From: Xylaria sp. FL1777
Lineage: Eukaryota; Ascomycota; Sordariomycetes; Xylariales; Xylariaceae
NCBI GenBank assembly: GCA_022578965.1
Contig: MU400572.1
Location: forward strand, 1-64,000
DNA length: 64,000 nt
Direction: 5' to 3'
Part shown: positions 11,273 through 22,939 of the stretch, piece by piece
How the letters are laid out: each line of letters begins with the position of its first letter
Position numbering within the stretch: the stretch's first letter is position 1
The notes under the pieces: model-generated
What the model saw: only the letters and a program-made list of their open reading frames with translations
What the model was told of the DNA's origin: nothing
The model's database searches: none
Translations under genes and position numbers: made by a program

Positions 11273-12382
11273 ATGGATCCAGCATCGATTGCCCCAATCG
11301 TTAGAACAGCCGCCTCTTCGGGTGACGCGGTTGTCAAATGCGTGACACTTTGAGAAGCAGTCAAGACCGAAAGCCGGGTCGCCTATCGTCCCGGACAGCT
11401 CACAGAGATTCTCAATTCTTAGGACCCCAGAAAGCTGCAAAACCACGATACTAGAGCGATTTAAGCCAGCTATGGAAGGAGGCCTGACCCAAGAAAAAAA
11501 CGGCCGTTGTTTGAGACAGTCATTTGCTCTGATGTCGCGACGGGCACTCGGGAGGTTTTAGAGTATAGGAAGCATGGAGATGCCTTCTCCCTGACCAAAG
11601 GAACGAATACCATGTTCAGACCACCTATATGCCACCTGTTGTAACCGAAATAATTCCAACATTGGAAGTTATCAAGCCCATCTCAAGTCTTTGGCTTAAC
11701 GAAGGATTTCAAAGCGTATATACGAAAAGAAGTCAATGCGAGTTAAACAACAGCATCGCATACTGCGCTGAAGGCATTCAAAAGCTCAATGTGCCAGGAT
11801 ACATGCTAGCCGATGAAGACGTGCTTTAGGCCAGGTTGGAGTGGTCTTTGGATGCAACTTTGCTTGGGTCTCCCAGTGCTTGTTCTGGGAAGTGGGAGGG
11901 GTGAGAAGCGAGAGAAGAAAATGCATCCATACATTTCCGAGAACCTCTGTGATGCTGTTCAGCGTTGAGAAAACAGTATACGGCAAAACATGTTTCGGTA
12001 ACTATTACACCGGTGGAATGGCGGAGGAAATAGCCATATTCAGAGAGGTCATAAACAGTGGTTAACTTACCAGGACCAAGATTATCTTAATATTCATGAG
12101 AGTGGATATGGTTGAGGAGTCACTGCGAAGGGAGCCTCCAGGAAAATGTTTCCTTAGCTATTCTTATCGACGTCTTCAATTCCTATTAGTGGTTGAATCC
12201 AATGAAACCGCCGCACGTATCAGGATCATCCGAAGTAACCTCGCGCAAAGACATGGTGTCGAATATTTCAACCCGACTGAACGATCCTTATATAGAATAA
12301 CACCTTCACCACTCCGCTCGCGATGTTGCAAGATAGAGCTCCGCGAGACATAATCCCTCTAAAGAACCGGTCAAACATCCTT
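11273..12382 (+). pseudogene. Decayed heterotrimeric G-protein alpha-subunit-like gene
   Basis: Successive + strand frames line up, in order, with a fungal G-alpha-like protein. An N-terminal segment starts at ATG 11273 (MDPASIAP). A degraded P-loop (TPESCKTTILE, about 11424-11456) has lost the glycines of GxGESGKST. A helical-domain segment includes SLWLNEGFQSVYTKRS and ELNNSIAYCAE with DEDVL (11629-11826). Switch II reads WEVGGVRSERRKCIH (11886-11930). A degenerate base-recognition region reads TKIILIFMRVDM. The C-terminal FTTPLAML and DIIPLKNRS follow. Stops interrupt it: TGA 11351-11353, TAG 11827-11829 (where Arg is expected) and TAA 12063-12065 (where Trp is expected). Frame changes occur near 11405, 11500, 11627, 11840 and 12290; some could be introns, but not the stops. 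It would not make a working GTPase as it stands. The family assignment rests on motif order, not a database search. Confidence 0.75.
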
Positions 12383-15235
12383 ACTCTTTTGACTATCTCC
12401 TTCAGGGAGTTGCATGTCGCCCCTAGGGGTTGGGGCCTTGTGATCAGAGTGCTTCATGAACCCCGGCGAATCTTTTTAAGGGGGATATGTCGATTAGTAA
12501 CCTCTATCTTGCCTTGACCGCGCTAGCTGATCATCATCATTCCCGCTGAACAGATCCCGTTGATGCTTATTATACTCACTACTTGCATTCACAACACCCT
12601 CTTTGAGCACTGTTGCCTTCCCTCCATTTAATTATGTCTTCTCTTCTTCAATGGGATTCAGTCAGTTCAGGTTCATTCTGAAAAGCCGATGGTCTCCGAT
12701 GACTCTAGTGAGGACTACCCTAGGCTCAAACTAACGTGTGACTTGGAGGCTTCAAGCAAGGCACCAGGACGATTAATTGGAAGAACAAATGTCCCCGGGT
12801 ACTCAAGAGTCCTTGAAAATATTGGGATGAATTACTGTAAGAGATCGAAGCTAGGACACGAGGGTAATAGAGACTTAGTGAAACTTTTCGTACCTGCAGC
12901 GATGGCATTTCTCGAAAATTAACATCATTCTCCTGTCTTCGAGTCTCCCGGTTTCCCCTGGCCGGATCGAGCACCGGATCTCACCTTTATCAACGAATTA
13001 GATAGCTTGCTGTGCCGTGTCTAAGGGAACAAGGTTAACTCGCTATGCTTACTTATCTCAAGAGCTACTTCGTCAACTACTTTCTAAGTCTGTGTTTTAC
13101 TGCATTCTCAACGGTATTTCTTTTTCCGAAACGAGTCATCTGGCCTGGAAAGACGGCTTAGATTACCTTGTGGGGTGTTGTGAGACTTCTGATATCCAGT
13201 GAGAAATATGTGGATCTTCGGTCAGAAAACCAGGCACCGACTACGCCAACGGATGTTTAACGTAGGTCAGGACTGGAGGATAGCGGGGATTTAGATATAG
13301 AAGAATCTGGTAAGTGTTATGGCGAAGGGTCGGCGATGTTAAAATCATGGGTTCATCATTGAAACAATCTATGAAGAAAATCAAAACCGTGTGCTGCATC
13401 TCCTTGATTAGGAGTGACTTATACATGTAAGACGAGGACTATGTATGTCTGTGGCGTTGACCTTTAAGCTGGAGCTAGGCGTAACCGAGGGATACAAACG
13501 GGATCTTACAGCTTCACTAAACCTACATAGAGGTATCCACGTAAGGTACATGTACTGGTTGGTATATTACCCCTCACAGTGGGTTCCATGCCAACGATCT
13601 CCATCGCAATATCACTACCTACAGTACTTATTATTACCTACCTACCAAGGTATGAAGCAAGTTTTTGAGGCCCACTATTACATCTCCTAAGCCTGTACTG
13701 TACTGTACATTCACTAATAGATGGGCTCTTTATTCCGGCACTTGTCACATACCTACTTATGGGCAAAAAGCGGAAGACGGGAAAGCCTCCCCTTATTAAT
13801 CCCCGCACAGTAGCCAGCCTGCAGCTAGAACAACATGTGGTAGAGTTGATCCAGGGTTGATCAACACTATACAGTATACCTACTACCCTACCTACAGTAA
13901 GTATGAGAACCACACTGAGTACCTACTTATACATACCTTACATAAGCACATACTATATAGTACGGGCGACCCCGCAATTTCTAGAACTCGTCGAAATGCC
14001 GTCTCCATTCATCCATCCCTTACCGAAAGCAGGCAAGCACTTCGATCGGGGAGGGAGTGAAGCGTTGCGTTGCATCACTTATCCAACCGGCCGGAGGGGA
14101 CTCCACGTGGGAGAGCTGCCCGCACCGCAGCAGACAATGTGAGGTGAAGTGAGGTGAGGTGAGGTGAGGCACTTTCTGACCCCTCCGGACGGCTTCTACG
14201 TCACGACCTTTGAAGTAATAGTGTAATCGGCCGGCTTATCTCGAATGCCTCCACCACAGCAGTCATACGTAGCTGAGCATTGTCTGACGACGGGCGAATC
14301 CATGGCACTCGAGACAGGTATCCATCAGCATCCGTCAATTGTAACTACCGGATAATGGGCGGCGATTCGTCTAACGCGGTTACGTGTCAGGCAATGCAAG
14401 TCCATGGTCAAGTCAGCATTGACAAAGGCGGGGCTAGCAGGGATATTGGGGGTTAGTTCGCCAACCTCACCGTTGCTCGAGGCGGATGACTTAGTGGCAA
14501 GCCACTCCTGTCACGAGAAGTGTGCCCCAGCTTTAGACCGTCTGCTGTGAACAGCGCCGTTGGCCGGTGTCCGTCTGGTAAAATAGAGGAACGTCAGGTT
14601 TCTCGATAGGCCCGTGCCCGGAAACATGTGAGACATACCGTGCAGAGCTGGCAAGCTCTCTCATTGGAGTAATTACCGATGTTGGCTGTTGCTAAACATC
14701 TTGCCTAAGTACCCAGATTGCATATCACTACCTCATGCAAGCTCTTCGACATCCCCTCAATTCGAGTGGGTGCTACTGTTGGTGGTAGTGGTAGGCGATT
14801 GTCATAGCTTGCCGGGGCTCTTGTGCCTCCTCGGTTTGCACTTTCTTCGTCTAGGATGATCATCCGAGATCGTGACTCTCCAGTCGCTTATACCCACGCT
14901 AGGCACACACAGCAGCTACAATAGCAGTAGGTGTCCACACTATCCCTTTTGGCTCTCGGTTATCTTGGGCTGACCGAAGTCATGTCCCACGGTAAACGTG
15001 GCCAGGGAGTTAATCCAGTTAGTATCCACGCAAAGAGGGATTTCCTTTCATATTTCTATATAAAGTCCTGACCCCTCCCCTTTTCAACCCCTTTAAGCGT
15101 GCCGTCTCAACAGTCAGAAGGGCATCGTGTGTAATATCATCCTGCTACACGACCTTCCCACTACGGAAACTCTAGCCCGTTAGATAGGCACGCACACGCA
15201 TACATATACAAGGTCTACCTTACTGTAAGAAAAGG
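12383..15235. other. Intergenic, mostly degenerate sequence
   Basis: Short open frames (for example 12689-12922) carry no family signature. TACCTA words occur at about 13615-13655 and 13875-13935. A GAGGT-type pentamer repeat lies at 14142-14168. The final 600 bases probably hold the promoter of the MetE-like gene. Confidence 0.5.
15054..15065 (+). promoter_or_regulatory. TATA box of the MetE-like gene
   Basis: CTATATAAAG followed by a pyrimidine-rich stretch, about 175 nt before the ATG at 15236. Confidence 0.5.
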
Positions 15236-16649
15236 ATGGCGGGCAACAAGCAGCGACCACCTTTTCGAGCTGAGCACCTAGGATCGCTCCTGCGCCCTAA
15301 GGAATTAACCGAGAGACGGGTTCAACTCGATGATAGCAAGGCTCTCGATATTGCCCAGGATGAGAAATTGCATGAAATCGAGGATAAGGCCATCAATGAG
15401 ATCGTCAAGTTACAGTTAGACCTGGGGTTTCACGCTATCAACGACGGAGAGTACCGCCGCCACCAGTTTTGGGGCACGTTCTTTCCAAATCTCGAGGGTT
15501 TTGAGGAGATCATTGCTCCGGACTGGAGTATGTTTCGCATGTATGTCCCAGACATTGCTGCCTTTAGTAAGTTACTCTTATCTATGTGTATATTGTGAAC
15601 GATATGCTGATAATCCCCTTCTATCTATAGCCGAGTCAGGGCATAAACCAGGCGAGTCCATCGTCTGCACTGGCAAGATTAAACATGTCGGCAGCAGCTA
15701 CCTGTCGGACTGGAACTATCTCAAGAACCTGGTCCCTGCCGATCGTGTTAAGGATTTGAAGATCACACTCGCTGCCCCAGAATGGTGAGGATCATCGCTC
15801 ATTCTGAATGTCTCTGTCTCTTGATTATATGGTATCCAATGCTCCAAGGCTAAAGAGAACTAGGTATCACTTACGCTATAAGAAGGGAATGGCTTACCCC
15901 GAGAGTATATATGCGAACGATGCCGAATATTTCAAAGACATTGCCGGGGCGTACGCAACGGAGCTCCAAGTCCTGTATGACAATGGATGTCGAAACGTCA
16001 CTATCGACGACCCGAACCTAGCATGTAAGGCCAGCTAAATCCTCTCCAGCGCTTCAGCCACTGACGAGACACTTTCCTCCTCACAGATTTTTGCTCGGAG
16101 AAGATGATCGCGGGGTTTAAGGCAGACGGCGAGGACCCCGATCAGCTACTGGATTCATATGTTAAACTATACAATGACTGCATCACTTCCCGACCATCCG
16201 ACATGCATCTCGGCATCCATCTTTGCCGAGGCAACTTCGCATATAGCAAGCACTTCTCGGAAGGTGGATATGATCGGATCGCAACCAAGCTATTCCAGGA
16301 GATCAACGCCGACACGTATTTTCTAGAATACGACACAAGCAGAGCAGGGACTTTCGAGCCGCTCAAGGAACTTCCGCCAAACAAGAACGTAGTGTTGGGC
16401 GTTATCACTAGCAAGTTTCCGGAGCTTGAGGATGTCGATGAGATGAGAGGACGCGTGTTTTCAGCTGCCGACATCATCGCGGGAGGCTCGGGGCAGACGC
16501 GCGAGGAAGCGTTAAAGAGAATCAGTGTTAGCCCTCAATGTGGGTTTGCGAGCCATCATCTCGGAAACTCGGTGACGAGGGATGATATGGTCGCCAAGCT
16601 CAAGCTCGTTAGACAGCTTGCTGACTCGATCTGGCCAGGCGAGCCCTAA
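15236..16649 (+). CDS. Cobalamin-independent methionine synthase-like (MetE C-domain/UROD-like) protein
   Basis: Predicted 402 aa in four exons: 15236-15566, 15631-15784, 15864-16024 and 16087-16649. Introns are 64, 79 and 62 nt, with GTAAGT or GTGAGG-type donors. The protein is a single TIM-barrel copy of the MetE C-terminal domain, about half the length of true MetE. The zinc-site motifs are present as HLCRGNF (His-x-Cys) and SVSPQCGFAS (Cys), and the substrate region reads IDDPNLAYFC. The N-terminus RAEHLGSLLRP is typical of the stand-alone family. In fungi these proteins sit beside genuine MetE and their methyl donor and acceptor are not settled. A thiol methyltransferase role is inference from the zinc ligands. 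There is no signal peptide, so it is probably cytosolic. Confidence 0.9.
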
Positions 16650-17670
16650 GAGGAAGCGATAGCAGACATGGTCATGTCATGGACGAACAAGGGTACTTTC
16701 GCTAAGATACACTCAACTGTAGCCACGACGGGTAGCCAGATGATGATGATGCATATAGTTGGATATACCAGCAAGTAATAAGATACACGTCGAGAAGAGG
16801 CGATATGTTTAATTCGATGGCTCTTTATATGTTGTAACGTGAGCTTCGAGCAGAGGGGCAATGTAACCCGGTTCTGGCATTGTCTACATTTCAGCTCCCG
16901 ATTATCCCCTATATCCTCTGTAAGGATGTCTTCAGCATTTACCCATCTATGTAATTCAGAGTTGAAGCAGATAAAGAAAAAAATCTAGGGAGGTTAATGT
17001 ATGTAGGTAGTAGGTAAGTAGGGTATTATTGGTGGTGGTTGATTGGTTCGATGTTGCTAGGTACTTAATTTACCATCGGATAGTGACCTACCTAAGCTCA
17101 ATAATAAAGCTACCTGTATACATACCGATATCAAGGAATACAACCGGTTGGTCAGACTAGTTGACTGGTGCCAGCACAAACATTACACTACATGTACAGT
17201 AGGTAGGTACCTGGAGCAGATACCTTTCAAGGCTAGGATTGGCTCAGAAATCCGAATGTTTTTACAAGTGGTCTCTTGAGACAACTATACGTACGGTAGA
17301 AGCCCTTTCAACTAGCTGCAGGTACTGCAAGGGGTATTTGGGTACCCACATAGGTAGCTATGCCCGATGTTCGATTGGATTGGCTTGGTACCTGAATGAT
17401 ATCTGGATATCACCAGGGCTTACGGTGCATGACCCTCCTTCTCGCCGATTACCTATCGATTATGGTAGATAGGATAGGTACAGGTAAAGTACTTAAGTAT
17501 ACAACAGTACAAAAGGCATCCTGCCTCCTAAGCTTGACCGCCAACATTACCCAAGCACTATCATTAATTGTAAGAGTCGGGATTATTAACACGACCTCTT
17601 TTCCACTTGCTTCAGGAGTATTCTACTCTTTCAGAAGTTCATCACTCCCTTATCACGCGCACAGAACGCC
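16650..17670. other. Intergenic between two + strand genes
   Basis: Contains TAGGTA/TACCTA words at about 17000-17025, 17085-17110 and 17195-17215, and a GATGATGAT tract near 16740. The 5'-nucleotidase promoter should lie in the right half; no clear TATA box. No gene seen. Confidence 0.5.
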
Positions 17671-20328
17671 ATGCCTGACAGAAAGAATCCACCGCCAAAT
17701 GAATCCGTCACCTACAGCTCAGGCTCTGGGAATGGAGAAGCTCCTGATCTCCGGATCCTTCATTACAATGATGTCTATCACGTCGATTCATCCTCGAGTG
17801 AGCCAGTTGGCGGTGCCGCGAGGTTCATGAGTCTTATACAGCATTACCGGGAGGGGGCACAGTTCAGAGGACAGCCTAACCTACTCACCTTCTTTTCCGG
17901 TGACGCATTCAATCCGAGCTTGGAGAGTTCGGTAACGAAAGGTACGCCTTATCGATGAAACGTGTAGCCCATTTGAAGTTTATAGAGTGATGTATAGAGT
18001 GTAGAATTGCACGCGTTGGTCCACTCAAACCCCACGGCTAACCGTCGAACCGACCAGGCGATCATATGATTCCATTGTTAAACAATATTGGGACAGATGC
18101 AGCAGCTTTGGGGGTGTGTATATCGTCAGCCCTCTTTTTACCTTGAATAGTTGCTGACCAGTCCCCTAGAATCACGATCTCGACTTTGGTGTCCCCAAGT
18201 TTAGACATCTGGCTTCGAAGTGTAAATTCCCAGTATGCTTTCCAGAATATTTCATCTATCGCTCTCCTACAATTTTTATGGCTCGTTATATCCACATTCA
18301 CGAGGTCCTACTAAGAATTCTACTATGTCGCCATTACTGACTCCTCATGTTGAGTAGTGGCTCATTGCAAATGTGTTAGAGTACGATCTTTAACCCTCTC
18401 TTCCTTTAGTTTGGGCACCGTCTACCTCAGGATCACATCGGATTAATCGTATGTTTACTATACTCTACCTATCAATTACTGACTTTCAATTCTCTTAGCC
18501 CGGCATTGGGAGACGGCATACCCATTGGGAACTGTAAAAAGACGCATATGATCACGTCGTCGACTGGCATCAAGATCGGGCTTATCGGCCTGGGTGAAAG
18601 AGAGTGGCTAGCCACGATTAATAGCTTACCGCCCGATCTCATTTACAGATCAGCGAGCGAGACTGCCAAGGAACTTGTCCCGCAACTCCGGGAAGAGGGC
18701 GCCGACATAGTCATCGCCCTGACCCACATGCGCGAGCCCAACGACAACAAACTAGCCGAGCAAACTGATGGTATAATCGACATCATTCTCGGCGGCCATG
18801 ACCATTACTATAACCATAGCTTGATCAAAGGCACTCATGTATTGCGATCGGGCACTGACTTCAAGCAGCTGAGTTACATTGAAGCCAGAAGAAGACCCGA
18901 CGGCTCAGGAAGATGGAATATCGACATCACGCGCAGAGACATCACATCGGAAATCCCGCAACATAGCCCTACATTAGAACTAGTGGACGGGTTGACGGCT
19001 AACATTAAAACGAAGCTTCAAAAGCCCATAGGTTACACAGCTGCGCCCCTAGATGCTCGATTTAGAACTGTTAGATTACAGGAGAGTAACATTGCCAACT
19101 TTGTCTGCGATATCATGCGTCACTACTATTCTGGAGACTGCAGCCTAATGGCATCTGGTACAGTCCGTGGTGACCAAATATATCCGCCCGGCCCCATCTT
19201 ACTAAAAGACATTATGAGCTGTTTTCCATTTGAGGATCCGGTGGTGGTTATCCGGGTCCTTGGACAAGCGATATGGGATGCTCTCGAGAACGGGGTATCC
19301 CAGGTCAGTAGTTACTAGAGCCCTTTATTCCCCGTCTTAGCATGTCCCAGGGTGTCAAATCACGTCAGTGGGCATGTTCTGCTCTTCTGCTCCTACAAGC
19401 TCCCGAATCTCTGAATAATTCCTAGCATATACGGACATTACTAACTCTAGCAATCTAAATAGTACCCCGCCCTCGAAGGACGCTTCCCCCAGGTATCCAA
19501 CATCAAGTTCGAATTCGATGGGAGGAAACCATCCGGCTCTCGTATCATTTTTGCTTCCATCGGTGGCGAGCCAATAGACAGGAGTAAGAAGTATGTCCTT
19601 GTGACTCGTGGCTACATGGCGCGAGGCAAGGACGGCTACGATAGCCTGCTTGTGGAACCGGAGGGTGGCATAGCCGAAGAAATCGTCTCCGAAGAAAACG
19701 GTATATTGATATCAATGATGCTACGCCAGTATTTTATGTCTCTCAAGGCTGTCGGCCAGTGGAGGCATTGGGGTGTCAGCAGTATGTACACACTGAAGTC
19801 ATTTCTTCCCCTTTCTAGTAACCTGAGGACTCCCAACATGTCTCGGGAGCATGCATCAGGGGATAGTATTCACCCAAAAAGTAATTACTGACTCCAGCGA
19901 GCATAGTGGGCCGGCACTGGGATAGGGTAACAAGCAAAGTGTGCGCGAATCACCCACACTACATGGCAACCTCGCCTACAACGCGAGCAGGTAGGCCGAT
20001 CTCATCACAGAACAGCGGCTGGGATGATTGGAAACCAGAGAGAATCCGAGAGCGTCGTGCTAGCCTTACGAATCCAATCGACGAGTCAGACAGCGAGAGC
20101 GAAAGCGAAAGCGAAAGCGAAAGCGCCAGACGCAGAGAGAGCGATATCGAGCACCTTGACTATCAGATGCAGACTATGCGCCGTGTATTTAGCAAGTGGG
20201 CACGTATCGCGGGAGTAGAATGCAAGGCCGGCGACGAGCTAAAAGCCGACGAGTTTGAAGTCGATTGGACGCGAACTATCGCGCCGCGAGTCGAGGGACG
20301 CATCGTGCATGTTGATGGTGCTCGATAG
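17671..20328 (+). CDS. 5'-nucleotidase / UshA-type metallophosphatase
   Basis: Predicted 655 aa in seven exons: 17671-17941, 18058-18113, 18170-18232, 18358-18380, 18499-19303, 19463-19781 and 19898-20328. The model keeps one frame throughout. Metal-binding motifs of the calcineurin-like superfamily appear in order: LHYNDVYH, FFSGDAF, GNHDLDFG, THMREPND and GGHDHYY. The C-terminal nucleotidase domain follows, with NFVCDIMRHYYSGD, GTVRGDQIYPPG, FPFEDPVVVIRV and TRGYMARGKDGYDS. It should hydrolyse nucleoside monophosphates or related phosphoesters using two metals. There is no signal peptide or GPI tail, so it is likely intracellular, unlike bacterial UshA or animal CD73. The tail has a Ser-Glu repeat and a final basic/acidic helix. 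Exon 4 is only 23 nt. Confidence 0.9.
20095..20124 (+). repeat. GAAAGC hexamer repeat encoding Glu-Ser units
   Basis: Five near-identical hexamers in the last exon of the 5'-nucleotidase gene, giving an acidic Glu-Ser stretch in the C-terminal tail. Hexamer units preserve frame, so repeat number can vary without breaking the protein. Confidence 0.85.
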
Positions 20329-21246
20329 ATAGTCAAGAAAAAGACAATAGTCAACTTTTTGTCCTCAATAACAAAGATTAGGCCAATGAAGGAAAACCTT
20401 GGATAGAAAAGACAAGGAGGGAAATGATGATCTTCACGAGCAATGACGACGTTATGACTACCATCTCAAGAAAATATTGAATCGTAATCCATGAGTATCT
20501 AAAACACACTGACCTTGGTAAAAAGACTACCATGTGTTCTAAGCATTGGGATAGGCTATAACTTGGAAGGCGATTCCATTGCCTGCGTTGGCATGCCATA
20601 CTAATACACTTGCAAAGAGTACGCGGCGGCCGAATAGGAGTTAAGGTAATAGTTATGCCCGATATAGGCAACATGACACTGCACAATTCACATCTCGAGA
20701 AGCCCGGGACAAGTACCCAGACAAAAGTAAAATCCCCAAGATCAAGAGCAACTAATCACTTCCGTATGGATATAACACGATGATCGCCCGTTCTTCGAAT
20801 TGCCAGGGCAGGAAGTAAGGAAGTAAGGTATCTAACCGGCACAATAGCGTATCACAAAAGATCAGAGTCATTACAGCCCAAACCCAGTAGCCGAATCATA
20901 GAGTGTAGTATTAAGGCAGGCCGATAATGCTGTGTTACACGCCCTTTCTATTCCGAATACACCTCGTCAGATAGACACCTTACGAAGATAGGGATGAAAA
21001 GATACGAGGCAAAATACCTAACAGAGGATAGAAAAGGGCTAGCATCATAATATATATTCTTCCTCGAATACTAATATATGCGGAAGCGGGCACGTGTAGC
21101 GCTCGTTATCCGGCCGGCCAGACAAATATGTGAAAAAAGGAGATCTACTTTATATACAAAATAAGAGTTGGGACAAATCTGCGCGAGCAGACCATGATTC
21201 TAATGACTGGCCGGGCAGGCAGCCGTTACATTAATCAACCGCCAGA
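20329..21246. other. Convergent intergenic spacer
   Basis: 3' regions of the 5'-nucleotidase (+) and the transporter (-). A GGAAGTAA unit is duplicated at 20812-20829. No gene seen. Confidence 0.55.
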
Positions 21247-22939
21247 TCAGTCGGATGCATCGTCACTATCCCAATCGACAGGTGCCTCAACATAGGCCGT
21301 CTTGCTCGCGGACTCCTCCTCAGTCATCTCGCGCCAAGTGCTCCAGCTCAGAACTAAGAAAGCGACAATGATCATGGCCCCCCCAGCGAGGGCAGCGAAG
21401 GAGGGGGCTTCCCCAGTGACCACCCAGTCGGCAATAGCGACGATGAAGATGGTCAAGAGGGCAGCGACTGAGCTGAGCACGGGACTCGTAAGTGAGATAA
21501 GCACGAGGAAGCTGCCTGCGAAGGTAGCGTTTGTAATGACGCTAATCCACAGATACAGAGCCGTACGAGCAGGGGGGAACTCGAAGGGTTCCCAACCGAG
21601 GACGTGGAGGACTGGTAACGGAATCCAAAGGACGAGGAGAGTGAACAGACCTACGCAAGAGCCAAACGTGTTGGCGAAGACGACGCCGCGGGTCGCATCG
21701 ACACCGTCTGGCGGGCAGGCATACCGCTTGTACAAGACCTCATAGAGGCCATAGAGGACACTGCCGACGCCAATGATGAGGTTTCCGAGTAGCCTAGTGG
21801 CAGCGTCCGGGGCGTGGTCTGGATCGCTAGAGTCACCGTACGCGACGACGAACACGCCAATAATGGCGACGAGCACAGCGAGCGACTTGTCTAGTCGTAG
21901 TTTCTCCTTCAGCAGCGGGACGCTGAATGCGTAGGCGAAGAAAGTAGAGCAGTTGTAGATGGCAGTAAGGTTGCTCGGGCTGGTCATGTTGACGGCGACG
22001 TACCACGTCAGACCGGCGACTGTAAGACAGCTCGTAATACCGGCAGTGGTGCGCGCCATGTACAGCACGGGGCTATGCTGAAGGACGTGGCGTGGGATAT
22101 CGAGCCGCTGTTCGGCGACCATGTGCGCGGTGGAGCGGAGGAGTTCCTTATGGCGGCGCCAGAAGGTAGCCCAGGGTAGCTGGCGACTCCTCCATCGCAG
22201 GACGAGCAGCTGGGCAGGCCAGAGAAGCACCCACGAGCCGTGAGTGAGGTACAACATGCAATAGGCCTTGTTCCAGCCGAGTTCATGCTGGACGTAGCGG
22301 CCAAGCTCGGCCTGAACGACAAAGGACACGAGACACACGACGAGGAAGAGGGCGGCGAGCATGTATTTCTTGCGAGCCGCAGCGTGGGTGGTGGCTTCGA
22401 GCGAGCGTGGCGGCACGTTCGACGCACGGGAAAACAACGGCGGCCGCGCAGCAGTAGCAGAAGACGTCGAAACGATGGGGGCAGACGGAGCTGACGTGGA
22501 CCGGGAGTCGAGGGCGTCGAATGGCTCGGGACGGCGGGAACGGCCGCGCTCTCGATCGTCGGCCTTCTCTAGCAGGGGCATGTCCGAGTGGCCCTCTGCA
22601 GGATGGCTGAGGGAAAGTCTGCCGCTCTCGGACGCCATCTTGTCGGGGTGTTCCTCGTCCGAGTCGTCGTAGTGGCCCCCCTTTATCTCATCAAAGGTGG
22701 AAGAGTTAGAAGTGTGGTAGTGAGAGACATCTAAAGGGTAGCCATCGGGGAATGTTAGCGACAGATGAAGAAGTGGCTTGTACGTGCGGCATGCATAATA
22801 AACGCGATGGTTCGTTTATTGACTTACCGCCTGGTGGCGTAGAACAGCCATTGGCCCTGGAATCGAGGGATGCTGTTCGCAAATGTGAACGGGTCTCGGT
22901 TGAAAGGCTGGACAGGCGGATGTTGTCATTTGGATGCAT
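21247..22939 (-). CDS. EamA/SLC35F-type ten-helix membrane transporter
   Basis: Predicted 531 aa. Exon 1 is 22828-22939 (ATG at 22939) and exon 2 is 21247-22730. The 97-nt intron has a GTAAGT donor, CTAAC branch word and CCCTTTAG acceptor, phase 1. The 463-aa core starting at ATG 22638 has ten hydrophobic segments, from YMLAALFLVVCLVSF to MIIVAFLVLSWSTW, in the drug/metabolite transporter pattern. YNCSTFFAYAFSVPLLKEKL is the conserved fourth-helix region. It is closest in type to yeast YML018C/vacuolar and SLC35F5-like proteins; the substrate is unknown. The N-terminal 110 residues are polar, Ser/Arg-rich and acidic, hence cytosolic. I prefer the upstream start because the frame stays clearly coding (SNSSTFDEIKGGHYDDSDEE) up to a good acceptor. 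The gene is GC-rich compared with its surroundings. Confidence 0.85.

Noticed and set aside
11210..11446. Minus-strand 78-codon frame with a cysteine pattern (CFSKC, RRGGC, NRC) recalling a defensin-like peptide
   Set aside because: It has no ATG (only GTG), no signal peptide and lacks the final cysteine pair. It is the reverse complement of the N-terminal part of the G-alpha-like relic, so the resemblance is most likely chance.
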